From Pluralibacter sp. UBA7423 (GTDB taxonomy: Bacteria > Pseudomonadota > Gammaproteobacteria > Enterobacterales > Enterobacteriaceae), in assembly GCA_002470465.1 (NCBI GenBank), contig DKMD01000006.1, positions 1 through 55,193 on the forward strand: 55,193 bases of DNA. The letters run 5' to 3'. The number at the start of each line of letters is the position of its first letter. Positions within the stretch are counted from its first letter, which is position 1. Shown here piece after piece: positions 28,274-38,109 of this stretch. The position numbers were made by a program, and so were the translations under genes. The notes beneath the pieces were generated by a model. It was not told the origin of the DNA. It made no database searches and saw nothing but the letters and a program-made list of their open reading frames with translations.

Positions 28274-29131
28274 TTATGCCGCGACTTCAGCGGTCTGCTG
28301 CGCCTTCAGCCAGGCAATCTCTTCGGCCCAGATATCCGGGTTTACGGTTTCCAGAATCAGCGGAATGCCGTCGAAGCGGCTGTCCTGCATGATCCAGCGG
28401 AAGCAGTCGTGGCCGATATTACCTTCGCCGAGGCTGTGGTGGCGGTCGACGCGGCTGCCAAAGGTGCTTTTCGCATCGTTAAGGTGCATACCGCGCAGGT
28501 ACTGGAACCCGACGATACGTTCAAAATCCTCGAAGGTTTTCTCGCAGGCTTCCGCAGTGCGCAAATCGTAGCCAGCTGCAAAAGCGTGGCAGGTATCGAT
28601 GCACACGCCGACGCGGGATTTGTCTTCCACGCCATCAATAATGGCGGCGAGGTGTTCAAACTCAAAGCCGAGATTGCTGCCCTGACCGGCGGTATTTTCA
28701 ATCACCGCCACCACGCCTTCGGTTTGCGACAGCGTAATGTTAATGGATTCCGCGATGCGCGCCAGGCAGTCGTCTACCGCAATCTGCATCAGGTGGCTGC
28801 CCGGGTGGAAGTTCAGCAGGGAAAGGCCGAGCTGCTCGCAGCGCTGCACTTCATCGAGGAAGGCTTCGCGGGATTTTTCCAGCGCGTCAGCCACCGGGTG
28901 GCCGAGGTTAATCAGGTAGCTGTCGTGCGGCAGGATTTGCGCGGAGGTAAAGTTGTATTTTTCGCAGGCGGCTTTGAAATCGTCAATGACGTCGCTGGTC
29001 AGCGGAGCCGCGCGCCACTGGCGCTGGTTTTTAGTGAACAGGGCAAATGCGGTGGCTTCAAGCTCTGCGGCGCGAATGGCAGCATTGGCAACACCGCCGG
29101 AGGCGCTGACGTGTGCTCCGATATATTTCAT
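28274..29131 (-). CDS. nfo: Endonuclease IV
   Basis: 285 residues, the E. coli length. AP endonuclease family 2 TIM barrel. Zinc ligands sit at the known positions: His69, His109, Glu145, Asp179 and His182, with the remaining ligands toward the C-terminus. It cuts 5' to abasic sites and removes 3' blocking groups in base excision repair. In E. coli it is SoxS-induced; I did not find a convincing soxbox. Monocistronic. Confidence 0.97.
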   Translation of the reverse strand: MKYIGAHVSASGGVANAAIRAAELEATAFALFTKNQRQWRAAPLTSDVIDDFKAACEKYNFTSAQILPHDSYLINLGHPVADALEKSREAFLDEVQRCEQLGLSLLNFHPGSHLMQIAVDDCLARIAESINITLSQTEGVVAVIENTAGQGSNLGFEFEHLAAIIDGVEDKSRVGVCIDTCHAFAAGYDLRTAEACEKTFEDFERIVGFQYLRGMHLNDAKSTFGSRVDRHHSLGEGNIGHDCFRWIMQDSRFDGIPLILETVNPDIWAEEIAWLKAQQTAEVAA

Positions 29132-29216
29132 AGAAAACTCCTGTTAAACCCGCCGGTGGGGGAAGTGCATAGCAAGTGCTAATGATAGCGGGTTAACAGG
29201 AGTGTGATACAGCGCT

Positions 29217-30266
29217 TTATGCCATCAGGGCATGAACCGCCACGTTAATCATACCGCCGCCGACAATCAGCCAGCCGAACAGCACCAGCGCCATCAAGAG
29301 CGGTTTTGCTCCGGCTTTTTTCAGCGCGCTAACGTGGGTGGTAAGGCCAAGTGCCGCCATCGCCATTGCCAGCAGAACGGTGTCGAGCGTGACCAGCATG
29401 TCGACTACGGCCTTCGGCAGCAGGTGGAAGCTGTTGAAAATCGCCACCACGATAAACAGGATCGCGAACCACGGAATGGTGATTTTACTTTTCTCGCCGT
29501 TTTTAGCCGGGGAGAGTTGTTTCACGCGCGCCGCCAGAATCAGCAGGAACGGCGCGAGCATCATCACGCGAAGCATTTTGGCGATCACCGAAGCGTTTTC
29601 TGCATCCGGGCTGATGGCATGGCCCGCCGCCACAACCTGCGCGACTTCATGGATGGTCGAGCCCATGTAAATGCCATAGGTTTCCGGGCTGAACCAATGT
29701 GCAAGCACCGGGTACATCGCGGGGTAGAGGAAAATACCAATGGTGCCGAAAATGACCACGGTGGCGACCGCGACCGTCACTTTGCTGGATTCCGCTTTCA
29801 GGACGGGTTCCGTCGCCAGCACCGCCGCCGCGCCGCAGATGCTGCTGCCCGCGCCAATCAGCCAGCTGGTGTGCTTGTCCAGGCCAAATACTTTCTGTCC
29901 AAGGAAAGACGCCAGGACAAAGGTGCTGGTGAGCGTCAGTACGTCGATGGCGATGCCGCTGAAGCCAACGTCAGCAATTTGCGAAAACGTCAGGCGGAAG
30001 CCATAAAGAATGATACCCAGACGCAGCAGGTGCTGCTTGGCGAACAGGACGCCGCCGTCGCAGCGCTGCCAGATTTTTGGGTAAACCGTATTGCCAATTA
30101 CCATGCCGAGCAGGATAGCCATTGTCAGTGCGCTAAAGCCCGCGCCAGCGATTGCCGGGATGCTGCCGGTCCACAGCGCCGCGCCGGTAATCAGTGCGGT
30201 CAGAGCCAGGCCAGGAACAAAATGCCTAATCGGATGGCGGCGTGGGGTGAGAGTGAGTGCTGTCAT
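29217..30266 (-). CDS. yeiH: YeiH, UPF0324 membrane protein
   Basis: 349 residues, the E. coli length, with about ten hydrophobic segments. It belongs to the PSE/UPF0324 family of inner-membrane proteins, proposed to be sulfate-related transporters, though unproven here. ATG at 30266 has a GGAGAAGG ribosome-binding site. It is divergent from the regulator yeiE and is probably under its control. Confidence 0.93.
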   Translation of the reverse strand: MTALTLTPRRHPIRHFVPGLALTALITGAALWTGSIPAIAGAGFSALTMAILLGMVIGNTVYPKIWQRCDGGVLFAKQHLLRLGIILYGFRLTFSQIADVGFSGIAIDVLTLTSTFVLASFLGQKVFGLDKHTSWLIGAGSSICGAAAVLATEPVLKAESSKVTVAVATVVIFGTIGIFLYPAMYPVLAHWFSPETYGIYMGSTIHEVAQVVAAGHAISPDAENASVIAKMLRVMMLAPFLLILAARVKQLSPAKNGEKSKITIPWFAILFIVVAIFNSFHLLPKAVVDMLVTLDTVLLAMAMAALGLTTHVSALKKAGAKPLLMALVLFGWLIVGGGMINVAVHALMA

Positions 30267-30316
30267 AACCTTCTCCTTTATCTGGGCAAAAGGTTACGTC
30301 GCGCTGGTTTAAAAAT

Positions 30317-30342
30317 AAAATTGATTATATATTTATAATTAA
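30317..30342. promoter_or_regulatory. AT-rich dyad between yeiH and yeiE, candidate YeiE site
   Basis: ATTGATTATATATTTATAAT and its flank form an imperfect dyad of A/T with the T-N11-A spacing typical of LysR-type binding sites, in the 105-base divergent gap. LysR regulators usually bind such gaps and control both sides. No direct knowledge of this site is claimed. Confidence 0.4.
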
Positions 30343-30371
30343 TCTGAATAAGTGGTAAGTGAGCGTCCAAT

Positions 30372-31238
30372 ATGCACATCACCCTACGCCAGCTGGAAGT
30401 GTTTGCTGAAGTGCTGAAAAGCGGGTCAACAACGCAGGCTTCTCAAATGCTGTCGCTTTCGCAGTCAGCGGTCAGCGCCGCGTTAACCGATCTGGAGGGC
30501 CAGCTTGGTGTACAGCTTTTCGACCGGGTCGGCAAACGACTGGTGGTCAACGAACACGGCCGTCTGCTGTATCCGCGTGCGCTGGCAACGCTTGAGCAGG
30601 CGACCGAAATCGAGCAGCTGTTCCGGGAAGACAATGGCGCTATCCGGGTGTTCGCCAGCAGCACCATCGGCAACTATATCCTGCCGGAAATTATCGCCCG
30701 CTATCGTCGTGATTTCCCGGCGCTGCCGCTGGAGCTTAGCGTCGGCAACAGTCAGGACGTCATCAATGCCGTCAGTGATTTTCGCGTGGATATCGGCCTT
30801 ATTGAAGGGCCGTGTCACGCAGCAGAAATCATTGCCGAGCCCTGGCTGGAAGATGAGCTGGTGGTATTTGCCGCCCCGGGTTCGCCGCTGATGAACGAAA
30901 AGGTGACGCTGGCAAGGCTTGCTGAAGCGCCGTGGATCCTGCGCGAACATGGTTCCGGCACGCGTGAAATTGTTGATTATCTCTTGCTTTCACATCTCCC
31001 AGAGTTTCACCTCGGCATGGAGCTTGGCAACTCAGAAGCCATCAAACACGCGGTGCGTCATGGGCTTGGCATCAGCTGCCTGTCGCGGCGGGTCATTGCA
31101 GAGCAGCTCGACAGCGGCACGCTCGTGGAGGTGCCGATCCCGCTTCCTCACCTGACGCGAAAGCTGTGGCGCATTCACCATCGCCAAAAACATCTCTCTA
31201 ACGCGTTGCAGCGTTTCTTACGCTACTGCGATGTCTGA
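30372..31238 (+). CDS. yeiE: YeiE, LysR-type transcriptional regulator
   Basis: 288 residues (E. coli 293). N-terminal winged helix-turn-helix ([25 protein letters not shown] start; [15 protein letters not shown] recognition helix), then a periplasmic-binding-like effector domain from about residue 92. In enteric bacteria YeiE has been tied to sulfite response, iron homeostasis and motility. It is divergent from yeiH and lies upstream of lysP with a separate promoter. Confidence 0.94.
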   Translation: MHITLRQLEVFAEVLKSGSTTQASQMLSLSQSAVSAALTDLEGQLGVQLFDRVGKRLVVNEHGRLLYPRALATLEQATEIEQLFREDNGAIRVFASSTIGNYILPEIIARYRRDFPALPLELSVGNSQDVINAVSDFRVDIGLIEGPCHAAEIIAEPWLEDELVVFAAPGSPLMNEKVTLARLAEAPWILREHGSGTREIVDYLLLSHLPEFHLGMELGNSEAIKHAVRHGLGISCLSRRVIAEQLDSGTLVEVPIPLPHLTRKLWRIHHRQKHLSNALQRFLRYCDV

Positions 31239-31269
31239 GGCGCTGGCGAAGCGACGTGATAAGGGCTTT

Positions 31270-31309
31270 ACTTATAATTTGCGTCTCATCATGAAGCTCT
31301 CTTATAAGT
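31270..31309. promoter_or_regulatory. Inverted repeat upstream of lysP
   Basis: ACTTATAA (31270-31277) and TTATAAGT (31302-31309) are exact inverted copies whose starts are 32 bases apart, about three helical turns, just upstream of the lysP -10. It is a plausible site for a regulator such as ArgP, which controls lysP in E. coli, but the match to an ArgP site was not tested. Confidence 0.45.
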
Positions 31310-31341
31310 GCGCATTTCAACCGGAAGGATCCCCTTTCGTC

Positions 31342-31350
31342 TGCTACAAT
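31342..31350 (+). promoter_or_regulatory. lysP extended -10 promoter
   Basis: TGCTACAAT is an extended -10 element with no good -35, which fits an activator-dependent promoter. Transcription would begin near 31357. Confidence 0.6.
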
Positions 31351-31384
31351 CGCGCCTCATTTTTTGGAAGGACAGCATTTTCCC

Positions 31385-32854
31385 ATGGTTTCTGAAACTA
31401 AAACCACAGAAGCGCCCGCGCTACGCCGCGAACTCAAGGCGCGTCACCTGACGATGATCGCCATTGGTGGCTCCATCGGTACAGGGCTATTCGTTGCCTC
31501 CGGGGCAACCATTTCGCAGGCGGGCCCCGGCGGCGCGCTGCTTTCTTATATTTTGATTGGCCTGATGGTGTACTTCCTGATGACAAGCCTCGGCGAACTG
31601 GCAGCCTATATGCCGGTGTCAGGCTCGTTTGCCACTTACGGTCAGAACTATGTAGAAGAAGGCTTTGGCTTCGCGCTGGGCTGGAACTACTGGTACAACT
31701 GGGCGGTGACCATCGCCGTTGACCTCGTGGCCGCCCAGCTGGTGATGAACTACTGGTTCCCGGAAACGCCGGGCTGGATCTGGAGCGCGCTGTTCCTCGG
31801 CATCATGTTCCTGCTGAACTGGATCTCCGTGAAAGGCTTTGGTGAAGCTGAATATTGGTTCTCGCTGATCAAAGTGACCACCGTCGTTATCTTTATCATC
31901 GTCGGCGTCATGATGATCGTCGGCATCTTCAAAGGTGCACAGCCGGTCGGCTGGAGCAACTGGACAACCGGCGACGCGCCATTTGCCGGGGGCTTTGCGG
32001 CGATGATTGGCGTGGCGATGATTGTCGGCTTCTCCTTCCAGGGCACCGAGCTGATTGGTATCGCTGCGGGAGAATCCGAAGATCCGGAGAAGAACATTCC
32101 GCGCGCGGTGCGTCAGGTGTTCTGGCGTATCCTGCTGTTCTATGTGTTCGCCATCCTGATTATCAGCCTGATCATTCCTTATACCGATCCGAGCCTGCTG
32201 CGTAACGACGTGAAGGATATCTCCGTCAGCCCATTCACGCTGGTGTTCCAGCACGCGGGTCTGCTGTCGGCGGCGGCGGTGATGAACGCCGTTATCCTGA
32301 CGGCGGTGCTGTCGGCGGGTAACTCCGGGATGTATGCATCCACGCGTATGCTTTACACCCTGGCCTGCGACGGCAAAGCGCCGCGTATTTTTGCGAAGCT
32401 TTCCCGAGGCGGTGTACCGCGTAACGCACTGTATGCGACCACGGTGATTGCGGCGCTCTGTTTCCTGACCTCCATGTTCGGCAACCAGACCGTTTACCTG
32501 TGGCTGCTGAATACCTCCGGGATGACGGGCTTTATCGCGTGGCTCGGCATTGCCATCAGCCATTACCGTTTCCGTCGCGGCTATGTGATGCAGGGGAATG
32601 ACATCAACAACCTGCCGTACCGTTCGGGCTTCTTCCCGCTGGGGCCAATCTTCGCGTTCGTGCTGTGCCTGATTATCACGCTCGGCCAGAACTACGAAGC
32701 GTTCCTCAAAGACACCATCGACTGGGGCGGCGTGGCGGCGACCTACATCGGCATCCCGCTGTTCCTGGTTATCTGGTTCGGCTACAAGCTGGCGAAGGGC
32801 ACCCATTTCGTTCGTTACAGCGAAATGCACTTCCCGGAGCGCTTTAAGAAGTAA
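31385..32854 (+). CDS. lysP: LysP, lysine-specific permease
   Basis: 489 residues, the E. coli length. ATG at 31385 gives MVSETKTTEAPALRRELKAR; the seven-codon extension from a TTG is not favoured, although the GGAAGGA motif lies rather far (14 bases) upstream. Amino acid/polyamine/organocation fold with 12 helices, starting with the GGSIGTGLFVASG motif. It imports lysine with protons and in E. coli also restrains the CadC acid-response regulator. Confidence 0.96.
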   Translation: MVSETKTTEAPALRRELKARHLTMIAIGGSIGTGLFVASGATISQAGPGGALLSYILIGLMVYFLMTSLGELAAYMPVSGSFATYGQNYVEEGFGFALGWNYWYNWAVTIAVDLVAAQLVMNYWFPETPGWIWSALFLGIMFLLNWISVKGFGEAEYWFSLIKVTTVVIFIIVGVMMIVGIFKGAQPVGWSNWTTGDAPFAGGFAAMIGVAMIVGFSFQGTELIGIAAGESEDPEKNIPRAVRQVFWRILLFYVFAILIISLIIPYTDPSLLRNDVKDISVSPFTLVFQHAGLLSAAAVMNAVILTAVLSAGNSGMYASTRMLYTLACDGKAPRIFAKLSRGGVPRNALYATTVIAALCFLTSMFGNQTVYLWLLNTSGMTGFIAWLGIAISHYRFRRGYVMQGNDINNLPYRSGFFPLGPIFAFVLCLIITLGQNYEAFLKDTIDWGGVAATYIGIPLFLVIWFGYKLAKGTHFVRYSEMHFPERFKK

Positions 32855-32872
32855 TTAACTTAAAGCAGTCTG

Positions 32873-32900
32873 AAAACCCTCCCATGCGGAGGGTTTTTTT
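32873..32900 (+). terminator. Terminator after lysP
   Basis: AACCCTCC and GGAGGGTT pair over 8 bp around CATGC, followed by a run of T. Confidence 0.92.
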
Positions 32901-32942
32901 ATGCCCGGGCAATAGCTTCTGGACATAATTGCTCACAATTTA

Positions 32943-32964
32943 ATTGATAATTGTTATCATTCTC
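32943..32964 (+). promoter_or_regulatory. Fur box upstream of cirA
   Basis: ATTGATAATTGTTATCATTC overlaps two GATAAT-type hexamers in the arrangement of a Fur box (GATAATGATAATCATTATC). It lies about 160 bases upstream of the cirA start and would repress cirA in iron-replete cells. The rest of the 270-base gap is a long leader, in which RyhB-type control is known for E. coli cirA. Confidence 0.8.
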
Positions 32965-33124
32965 TTTATCATCTTGGCACTTTCAGGATGAAGCCACTCT
33001 CCCGCATCTTGTCCGGGGACGCCAACGGACCAGGGTGACCAGCCACATCTCTCATATTGCTCTTTTTTACGCTCGCCTCGACTGGCGGGGGTTTTGTGGT
33101 TGTTTCACCTCATGGAGAATGGAA

Positions 33125-35089
33125 ATGTTCAGATTGAATCCTCTTGTCCGGAGCGGATTATGCGCTTCTGCATTCACGCTGGCGCTGCCGGTTATGGCCG
33201 CCAGCGATGACGAAACGCTGGTGGTGACCGCCGCCGCAACGGAGCAGAGCGTCAAGGACGCCCCGGCAAGCATCAGCGTGATCACGCAGCAGGACCTTCA
33301 GCGCCGTCCGGTGCAGAATCTGAAAGACGTTTTACAGGATGTTCCGGGCGTGCAGCTCACCAACGAAGGCGACAACCGCAAAGGCGTCAGCCTGCGCGGG
33401 CTCGACAGCAGCTATACGCTCATTCTGGTGGACGGCAAGCGCGTGAACTCCCGCAACGCCGTGTTCCGCCACAATGATTTTGATCTCAACTGGATCCCGG
33501 TGGATGCCATCGAGCGTATCGAAGTCGTTCGCGGGCCGATGTCGTCGCTTTACGGATCGGATGCCCTTGGCGGTGTGGTGAACATCATCACCAAAAAAAT
33601 CGGCCAGAAGTGGCACGGCACGCTCACCGCCGATACCACGATTCAGGAACATCGCGACCGTGGTGATACCTGGAACGGCCAGTTCTTTACCAGCGGCCCG
33701 CTGATTGATGGCGTGCTGGGCATGAAGGCCTACGGCAATCTCTCGAAACGCGAGAAAGACGAGCAGCAAAAATCAGCGACCTCCAGCACCGGTGAATCAC
33801 CGCGCATTGAGGGCTACACCAGCCGCGATGGCAACGTCGAATTTGCCTGGACACCGAACGATAATCACGATTTCACCGCAGGCTACGGTTTCGACCGCCA
33901 GGACCGCGATTCCGACTCGCTCGATAAAAACCGCCTTGAGCGTCAGAACTACTCGCTGAGCCACAATGGCCGCTGGGATATGGGCAACAGCGAGCTGAAG
34001 TTCTACGGCGAGAAAGTGGATAACAAAAATCCGGGACAGGCGGGCGTAATCACCTCTGAAAGCAACTCCATCGACGGCAAATACGTGCTGCCTCTGAGTC
34101 CCATCAATCAGCTGCTGACCGTTGGCGGCGAGTGGCGCCACGACAAGCTGAACGATCCGGTGAATTTGCAGGGCAGCGGTAACACTTCTGCCAGCCAGTA
34201 CGCGCTGTTTATTGAAGACGAATGGCGGATTTTCGAGCCGCTGGCGTTGACCACCGGCGTACGTATGGACGACCACGAAACCTACGGCGATCACTGGAGC
34301 CCGCGTGCGTATCTGGTTTATACCGCGACCGATACCATCACCGTGAAGGGCGGCTGGGCCAACGCTTTTAAAGCGCCTTCACTACTGCAGCTTAGCCCGG
34401 ACTGGACAACCGGTTCCTGCCGCGGAGCCTGTGAAATCGTCGGTAGCCCGGACCTGAAGCCGGAAACCAGTGAAAGTTACGAGCTTGGCCTCTATTACGC
34501 CGGGGAAGAGGGCTGGCTGGAAGGGGTGCAGGGCAGCATCACGACCTTCCAGAATAACGTGGACGATCGCATCAGCATCAGCCGTACCGGTAATGTGGAT
34601 CAGGCGAAAGATTACCCGAACTACGTAGGGCTGAACGCCGATGGCGAACCGATTTTCCGTTACTACAACGTCAATAAAGCGCGTATTCGCGGCGTGGAAA
34701 CGGAGCTGAAAGTGCCGTTGGCGGAAGACTGGAAAGTGACGCTGAACTACACCTATAACGATGGGCGTGACCTCAGCAACGGCGGCGACAAACCGCTGTC
34801 AGAGCTGCCGTTCCACACCGCCAACGGCGTCGTGGACTGGCAGGCAACACAGGACTGGTCCTTCTACGTGCAGGCAAACTACTCAGGTGAGAAACGGGCG
34901 ATGACGAACGGTGGGGCAACGCCTGGTGGGTACGTTATCTGGAACACCGGCGGCGCATGGCAGGCGACGAAAAACGTCAAACTGCGTGCGGGCGTGATGA
35001 ACCTGATGGATAAAGATCTGGGCCGCGACGACTACAGCTACAACGAAGATGGACGCCGTTACTTTATGGCGTTGGATTACCGTTTCTGA
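33125..35089 (+). CDS. cirA: CirA, TonB-dependent catecholate siderophore receptor
   Basis: 654 residues (E. coli 663). The frame is open 58 codons upstream, but ATG at 33125 follows a GGAGAATGGAA region and starts the family signal peptide ([20 protein letters not shown]), cleaved near residue 26. The TonB box is in DETLVVTA. The plug domain (about 45-155) and 22-strand barrel end with a terminal Phe (YRF), as required for barrel assembly. In E. coli it takes up catechol siderophore breakdown products and is the colicin I receptor; it also admits siderophore-cephalosporins. Extracellular loops differ most from E. coli, as expected for a phage and colicin target. Confidence 0.95.
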   Translation: MFRLNPLVRSGLCASAFTLALPVMAASDDETLVVTAAATEQSVKDAPASISVITQQDLQRRPVQNLKDVLQDVPGVQLTNEGDNRKGVSLRGLDSSYTLILVDGKRVNSRNAVFRHNDFDLNWIPVDAIERIEVVRGPMSSLYGSDALGGVVNIITKKIGQKWHGTLTADTTIQEHRDRGDTWNGQFFTSGPLIDGVLGMKAYGNLSKREKDEQQKSATSSTGESPRIEGYTSRDGNVEFAWTPNDNHDFTAGYGFDRQDRDSDSLDKNRLERQNYSLSHNGRWDMGNSELKFYGEKVDNKNPGQAGVITSESNSIDGKYVLPLSPINQLLTVGGEWRHDKLNDPVNLQGSGNTSASQYALFIEDEWRIFEPLALTTGVRMDDHETYGDHWSPRAYLVYTATDTITVKGGWANAFKAPSLLQLSPDWTTGSCRGACEIVGSPDLKPETSESYELGLYYAGEEGWLEGVQGSITTFQNNVDDRISISRTGNVDQAKDYPNYVGLNADGEPIFRYYNVNKARIRGVETELKVPLAEDWKVTLNYTYNDGRDLSNGGDKPLSELPFHTANGVVDWQATQDWSFYVQANYSGEKRAMTNGGATPGGYVIWNTGGAWQATKNVKLRAGVMNLMDKDLGRDDYSYNEDGRRYFMALDYRF

Positions 35090-35100
35090 TGGTTTGAAAG

Positions 35101-35190
35101 GCTCGCGGAAACTGTAGCCCCGGTAAGCATAGTGTAGCGCCGCAGGGGAAATTGCCGGGCGGCGCTGCGTTTGCCCGGCCTACGATTTAT
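35101..35190. repeat. REP-like pair between cirA and fghA
   Basis: A partial unit (GTAGCCCCGGTAAGC with GTAGCGCCGCAGGGG) is followed by TTGCCGGGCGGCGCTGCG and TTGCCCGGCCTACG, a near-consensus REP. It lies between convergent genes. No classical terminator is seen here. Confidence 0.7.
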
Positions 35191-35201
35191 CCGCTGGGGC
35201 G

Positions 35202-36038
35202 CTACTTCAACAAATGCTGCGCATGGAAGCGCAGATGATCTTCGATAAAGGACGCGATAAACCAGTAGCTGTGATCGAACCCTGACTGAATGCGCAGCGT
35301 CAGCGGCCATTCGCTCTGGCGCGCGGCTTCGGCCAGTACGGCTGGCTGCAGCTGGTCGGCCAGAAACTGGTCGCTGTCACCCTGATCGATAAGCGTTGGA
35401 ATAGCGCTTTTCGCGTCGCTTTTCAGCATCAGCGCGCAGCTGTCCCATTCTGCCCATTTCGTTTTGTCCTCTCCGAGATACGCGCTGAACGCTTTTTGTC
35501 CCCATGGCACGCGGGTCGGGTTCACGATAGGTGCAAAGGCTGACACGCTGCTGTACCTGCCCGGATTTTTCAGCGCCAGAATCAGCGCACCGTGACCGCC
35601 CATTGAATGGCCGGAAATCGCACAGCGCTCCGCCACGCTGAACTGTGACTGAATCAGCGCGGGTAGCTCGTCACGCAGATAATCATACATGCGGTAGTGT
35701 ATAGCCCACGGTGCCTGGGTTGCATTGAGATAAAACCCGGCGCCCTTGCCAAGATCGTAATTATCGTCATCGGCGACGTCATCGCCCCGGGGGCTGGTGT
35801 CGGGCATCACTAACACGATGCCGAGCTCAGCGGCGACACGCTGCGCTCCGGCTTTGGTGGCGAAATTTTCATCGGTGCAGGTCAGGCCGGAAAGCCAGTA
35901 AAGTACCGGTGGTGGTGTGGATTCGCGCGGTGGCGGCAGAAAAATGCTGAACGTCATCGCGCAGTTCAGCGTGGTGGAGTCGTGCCGCCAGCGTTGCTGC
36001 CAGCCTTCAAAACAGCGGTGCTCTTCGAGCAGTTCCAT
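35202..36038 (-). CDS. fghA: S-formylglutathione hydrolase YeiG
   Basis: 278 residues, the E. coli YeiG length. Alpha/beta hydrolase of the esterase D family; the nucleophile is Ser145 in GHSMGG, and the catalytic histidine is in GFDHSYWF near residue 257. It hydrolyses S-formylglutathione to glutathione and formate in formaldehyde detoxification. No frmA partner is adjacent, as in K-12. It is divergent from the MFS gene at 36177. Confidence 0.95.
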   Translation of the reverse strand: MELLEEHRCFEGWQQRWRHDSTTLNCAMTFSIFLPPPRESTPPPVLYWLSGLTCTDENFATKAGAQRVAAELGIVLVMPDTSPRGDDVADDDNYDLGKGAGFYLNATQAPWAIHYRMYDYLRDELPALIQSQFSVAERCAISGHSMGGHGALILALKNPGRYSSVSAFAPIVNPTRVPWGQKAFSAYLGEDKTKWAEWDSCALMLKSDAKSAIPTLIDQGDSDQFLADQLQPAVLAEAARQSEWPLTLRIQSGFDHSYWFIASFIEDHLRFHAQHLLK

Positions 36039-36176
36039 GCAGGGCTCCCGGATATGAACTGAAAAAAGGTCTGCTTCATCATACAGATCGTGCGCGCGAA
36101 TGCGTAACTTTCACTTCCGCACAAAGACGACATGTTGCATCATAAAAGCAACTTTACATTAACATATGGATTGAAC

Positions 36177-37310
36177 ATGGCGCTACGTACCGCGCTGAGC
36201 GGCTTTATTATGCTGGTGGTGGCGATGGGAATAGGGCGTTTTGCCTTTACGCCACAGGTGCCGCTGATGATCGCCGACGGACAGCTGACGCTGACCAGCG
36301 CCGGACTGGTGGCAGCGATGAACTACCTTGGCTATTTACTTGGCGCCTGGGATGCGATGCGTGCGCATCGAGGCGTGGAAGGGCGCCTGTATGCCGGGAT
36401 TCTCGGCGCTGTCTTACTGACGTTTCTCTCTGCATGGGTGGATAACGCCTGGCTACACGGCGTGCTGAGGCTGGTCATTGGCGCGATGAGCGGTTGGGCA
36501 ATGGTGCTGACGGCTGCCTGGACAAATGAACGTCTGGCCCATGCCGGGAAACCGGGGCTCAGCGCTGCGGTGTTCGCCGGGCCGGGGGCGGGGATTGCTC
36601 TGAGCGGGCTGCTGGCGGTCTGGATCCATTCGCGGCATCTGAGCGCAGCGGAAGGCTGGTTGCTCTATGGCCTGCTGGCGTTAATCCTGATCGCATTTGT
36701 GTCCCGCTGGTTGCCGAAGCCTGGCGATTTTCACCGGCCTGGCGGGCAGCCTGAGCCTTTACGGCTGACGTCGAATCTGAAGCGGCTGGTCTGGAGCTAC
36801 AGCCTGGCAGGCTTCGGCTATATTCTTCCGGCGACGTTTTTATCGCAAATGGCGGCGGCACGCTTTCCAGGAAGCCTGTTTGCGCAGTTCCTATGGCCGG
36901 TATTTGGCGCAGCGGCGGTGGTCGGCATTGGGCTAAGTATTTTGCTACGCGGCGTGGGCCATAGCTATCAGCGTCTGGCGATTGTGCTGTGGCTTCAGGG
37001 CGCAGGCGTGCTTGCCGCCTGGCTGGTGCCGGGCATGAGTGGGCTGGTCATCGGAGCGCTGCTGGTTGGCGGTGGCTTTCTCTGTGCGGTTCAGCTTTCG
37101 TTACTGTATGGGCGAGAACTTGCGCCACAGCACACCCGGTATATGGCTGGTTTACTGACTACGGGCTACGCTGTCGGGCAGCTCATCGGGCCGATGACTT
37201 CCGCACTTTCCACCTGGCTGACGCAGCGTCTGGAACCGGCACTTGGCGTGGCGGCTATCGCGCTGCTGATCGGCGGGGCGCTGGTCTGGCGACCCGGTAC
37301 GAAAGGTTAA
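36177..37310 (+). CDS. YbfB/YjiJ-family MFS transporter
   Basis: 377 residues and about 12 hydrophobic segments. The start of the protein (MALRTALSGFIMLVVAMGIGRFAFTP) and the NYLGYLLGAWDAMRAH region are typical of the YbfB/YjiJ branch. ATG at 36177 is preferred because it begins directly with the first helix; an in-frame ATG 15 codons upstream (36132) remains possible and neither has a strong ribosome-binding site. Substrate unknown. K-12 has no gene between yeiG and folE, so this is a lineage-specific insertion or a K-12 loss. Confidence 0.85.
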   Translation: MALRTALSGFIMLVVAMGIGRFAFTPQVPLMIADGQLTLTSAGLVAAMNYLGYLLGAWDAMRAHRGVEGRLYAGILGAVLLTFLSAWVDNAWLHGVLRLVIGAMSGWAMVLTAAWTNERLAHAGKPGLSAAVFAGPGAGIALSGLLAVWIHSRHLSAAEGWLLYGLLALILIAFVSRWLPKPGDFHRPGGQPEPLRLTSNLKRLVWSYSLAGFGYILPATFLSQMAAARFPGSLFAQFLWPVFGAAAVVGIGLSILLRGVGHSYQRLAIVLWLQGAGVLAAWLVPGMSGLVIGALLVGGGFLCAVQLSLLYGRELAPQHTRYMAGLLTTGYAVGQLIGPMTSALSTWLTQRLEPALGVAAIALLIGGALVWRPGTKG

Positions 37311-37424
37311 GCCAATTTCAATAATTATCGCTGTGAATACTGGATTCTGTGCGCGGCCTCACGCACAATGAGTGTTCACTTTGCCCCCAGACGCAAAGGT
37401 CGCCACACCTGCAGGAGAAAAAGA

Positions 37425-38090
37425 ATGCCATCACTGAGTAAAGAAGCCGCTCTGGTTCATGAGGCGCTGCTGGCGCGTGGACTGGAAACCCCACTGCGTC
37501 CGCCCGTTGAGATGGACAATGAGTCGCGCAAGCGTCTGATTGCCGAGCATATGACCGAAATTATGCAGCTGCTCAATCTCGACCTCAGCGATGACAGCCT
37601 GATGGAAACGCCGCATCGCATCGCAAAAATGTACGTCGATGAAATTTTCTCCGGCCTCGATTACGCCAATTTCCCAAAAATCACCGTCATTGAGAATAAA
37701 ATGAAGGTGGATGAAATGGTGACCGTGCGCGATATCTCGATGACCAGCACCTGCGAGCATCACTTTGTGACCATCGACGGCAAAGCCACCGTGGCCTATA
37801 TCCCGAAAGACACGGTGATTGGTCTGTCAAAAATCAACCGCATCGTGCAGTTCTTCGCCCAGCGTCCGCAGGTTCAGGAACGTCTCACTCAGCAGATCCT
37901 GACGGCGTTACAGACTCTGCTCGGCACGAATAACGTGGCGGTGTCCATTGATGCGGTGCATTACTGCGTGAAGGCGCGCGGCGTGCGTGACGCAACCAGC
38001 GCCACCACCACCACATCACTCGGTGGCCTGTTTAAGTCCAGCCAGAACACTCGCCAGGAGTTTCTGCGCGCCGTTCGTCACCACAACTGA
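37425..38090 (+). CDS. folE: GTP cyclohydrolase I
   Basis: 221 residues, one fewer than E. coli because a residue is missing in the PPVEMDN segment. ATG at 37425 follows CAGGAG; a longer frame upstream is rejected. Zinc and active-site residues are seen in TSTCEHHF and in VHYCVKARG. It converts GTP to 7,8-dihydroneopterin triphosphate, the first step to folate. yeiB follows 19 bases later. Confidence 0.97.
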   Translation: MPSLSKEAALVHEALLARGLETPLRPPVEMDNESRKRLIAEHMTEIMQLLNLDLSDDSLMETPHRIAKMYVDEIFSGLDYANFPKITVIENKMKVDEMVTVRDISMTSTCEHHFVTIDGKATVAYIPKDTVIGLSKINRIVQFFAQRPQVQERLTQQILTALQTLLGTNNVAVSIDAVHYCVKARGVRDATSATTTTSLGGLFKSSQNTRQEFLRAVRHHN

Positions 38091-38109
38091 TTGATTAAGC
38101 AGGTATCCG

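Noticed and set aside
29232..30338. 368-codon plus-strand frame across yeiH
   Set aside because: Reverse reading of a membrane protein gene; no known family and no start signals.
31619..32830. 403-codon minus-strand frame across lysP
   Set aside because: Antisense shadow; composition (very rich in His, Gln, Asp, Arg) is typical of reverse reading of a membrane protein.
32951..33124. 58-codon upstream extension of cirA
   Set aside because: It covers the long leader just downstream of the Fur box and precedes a good signal peptide start at 33125; it would bury the signal peptide.
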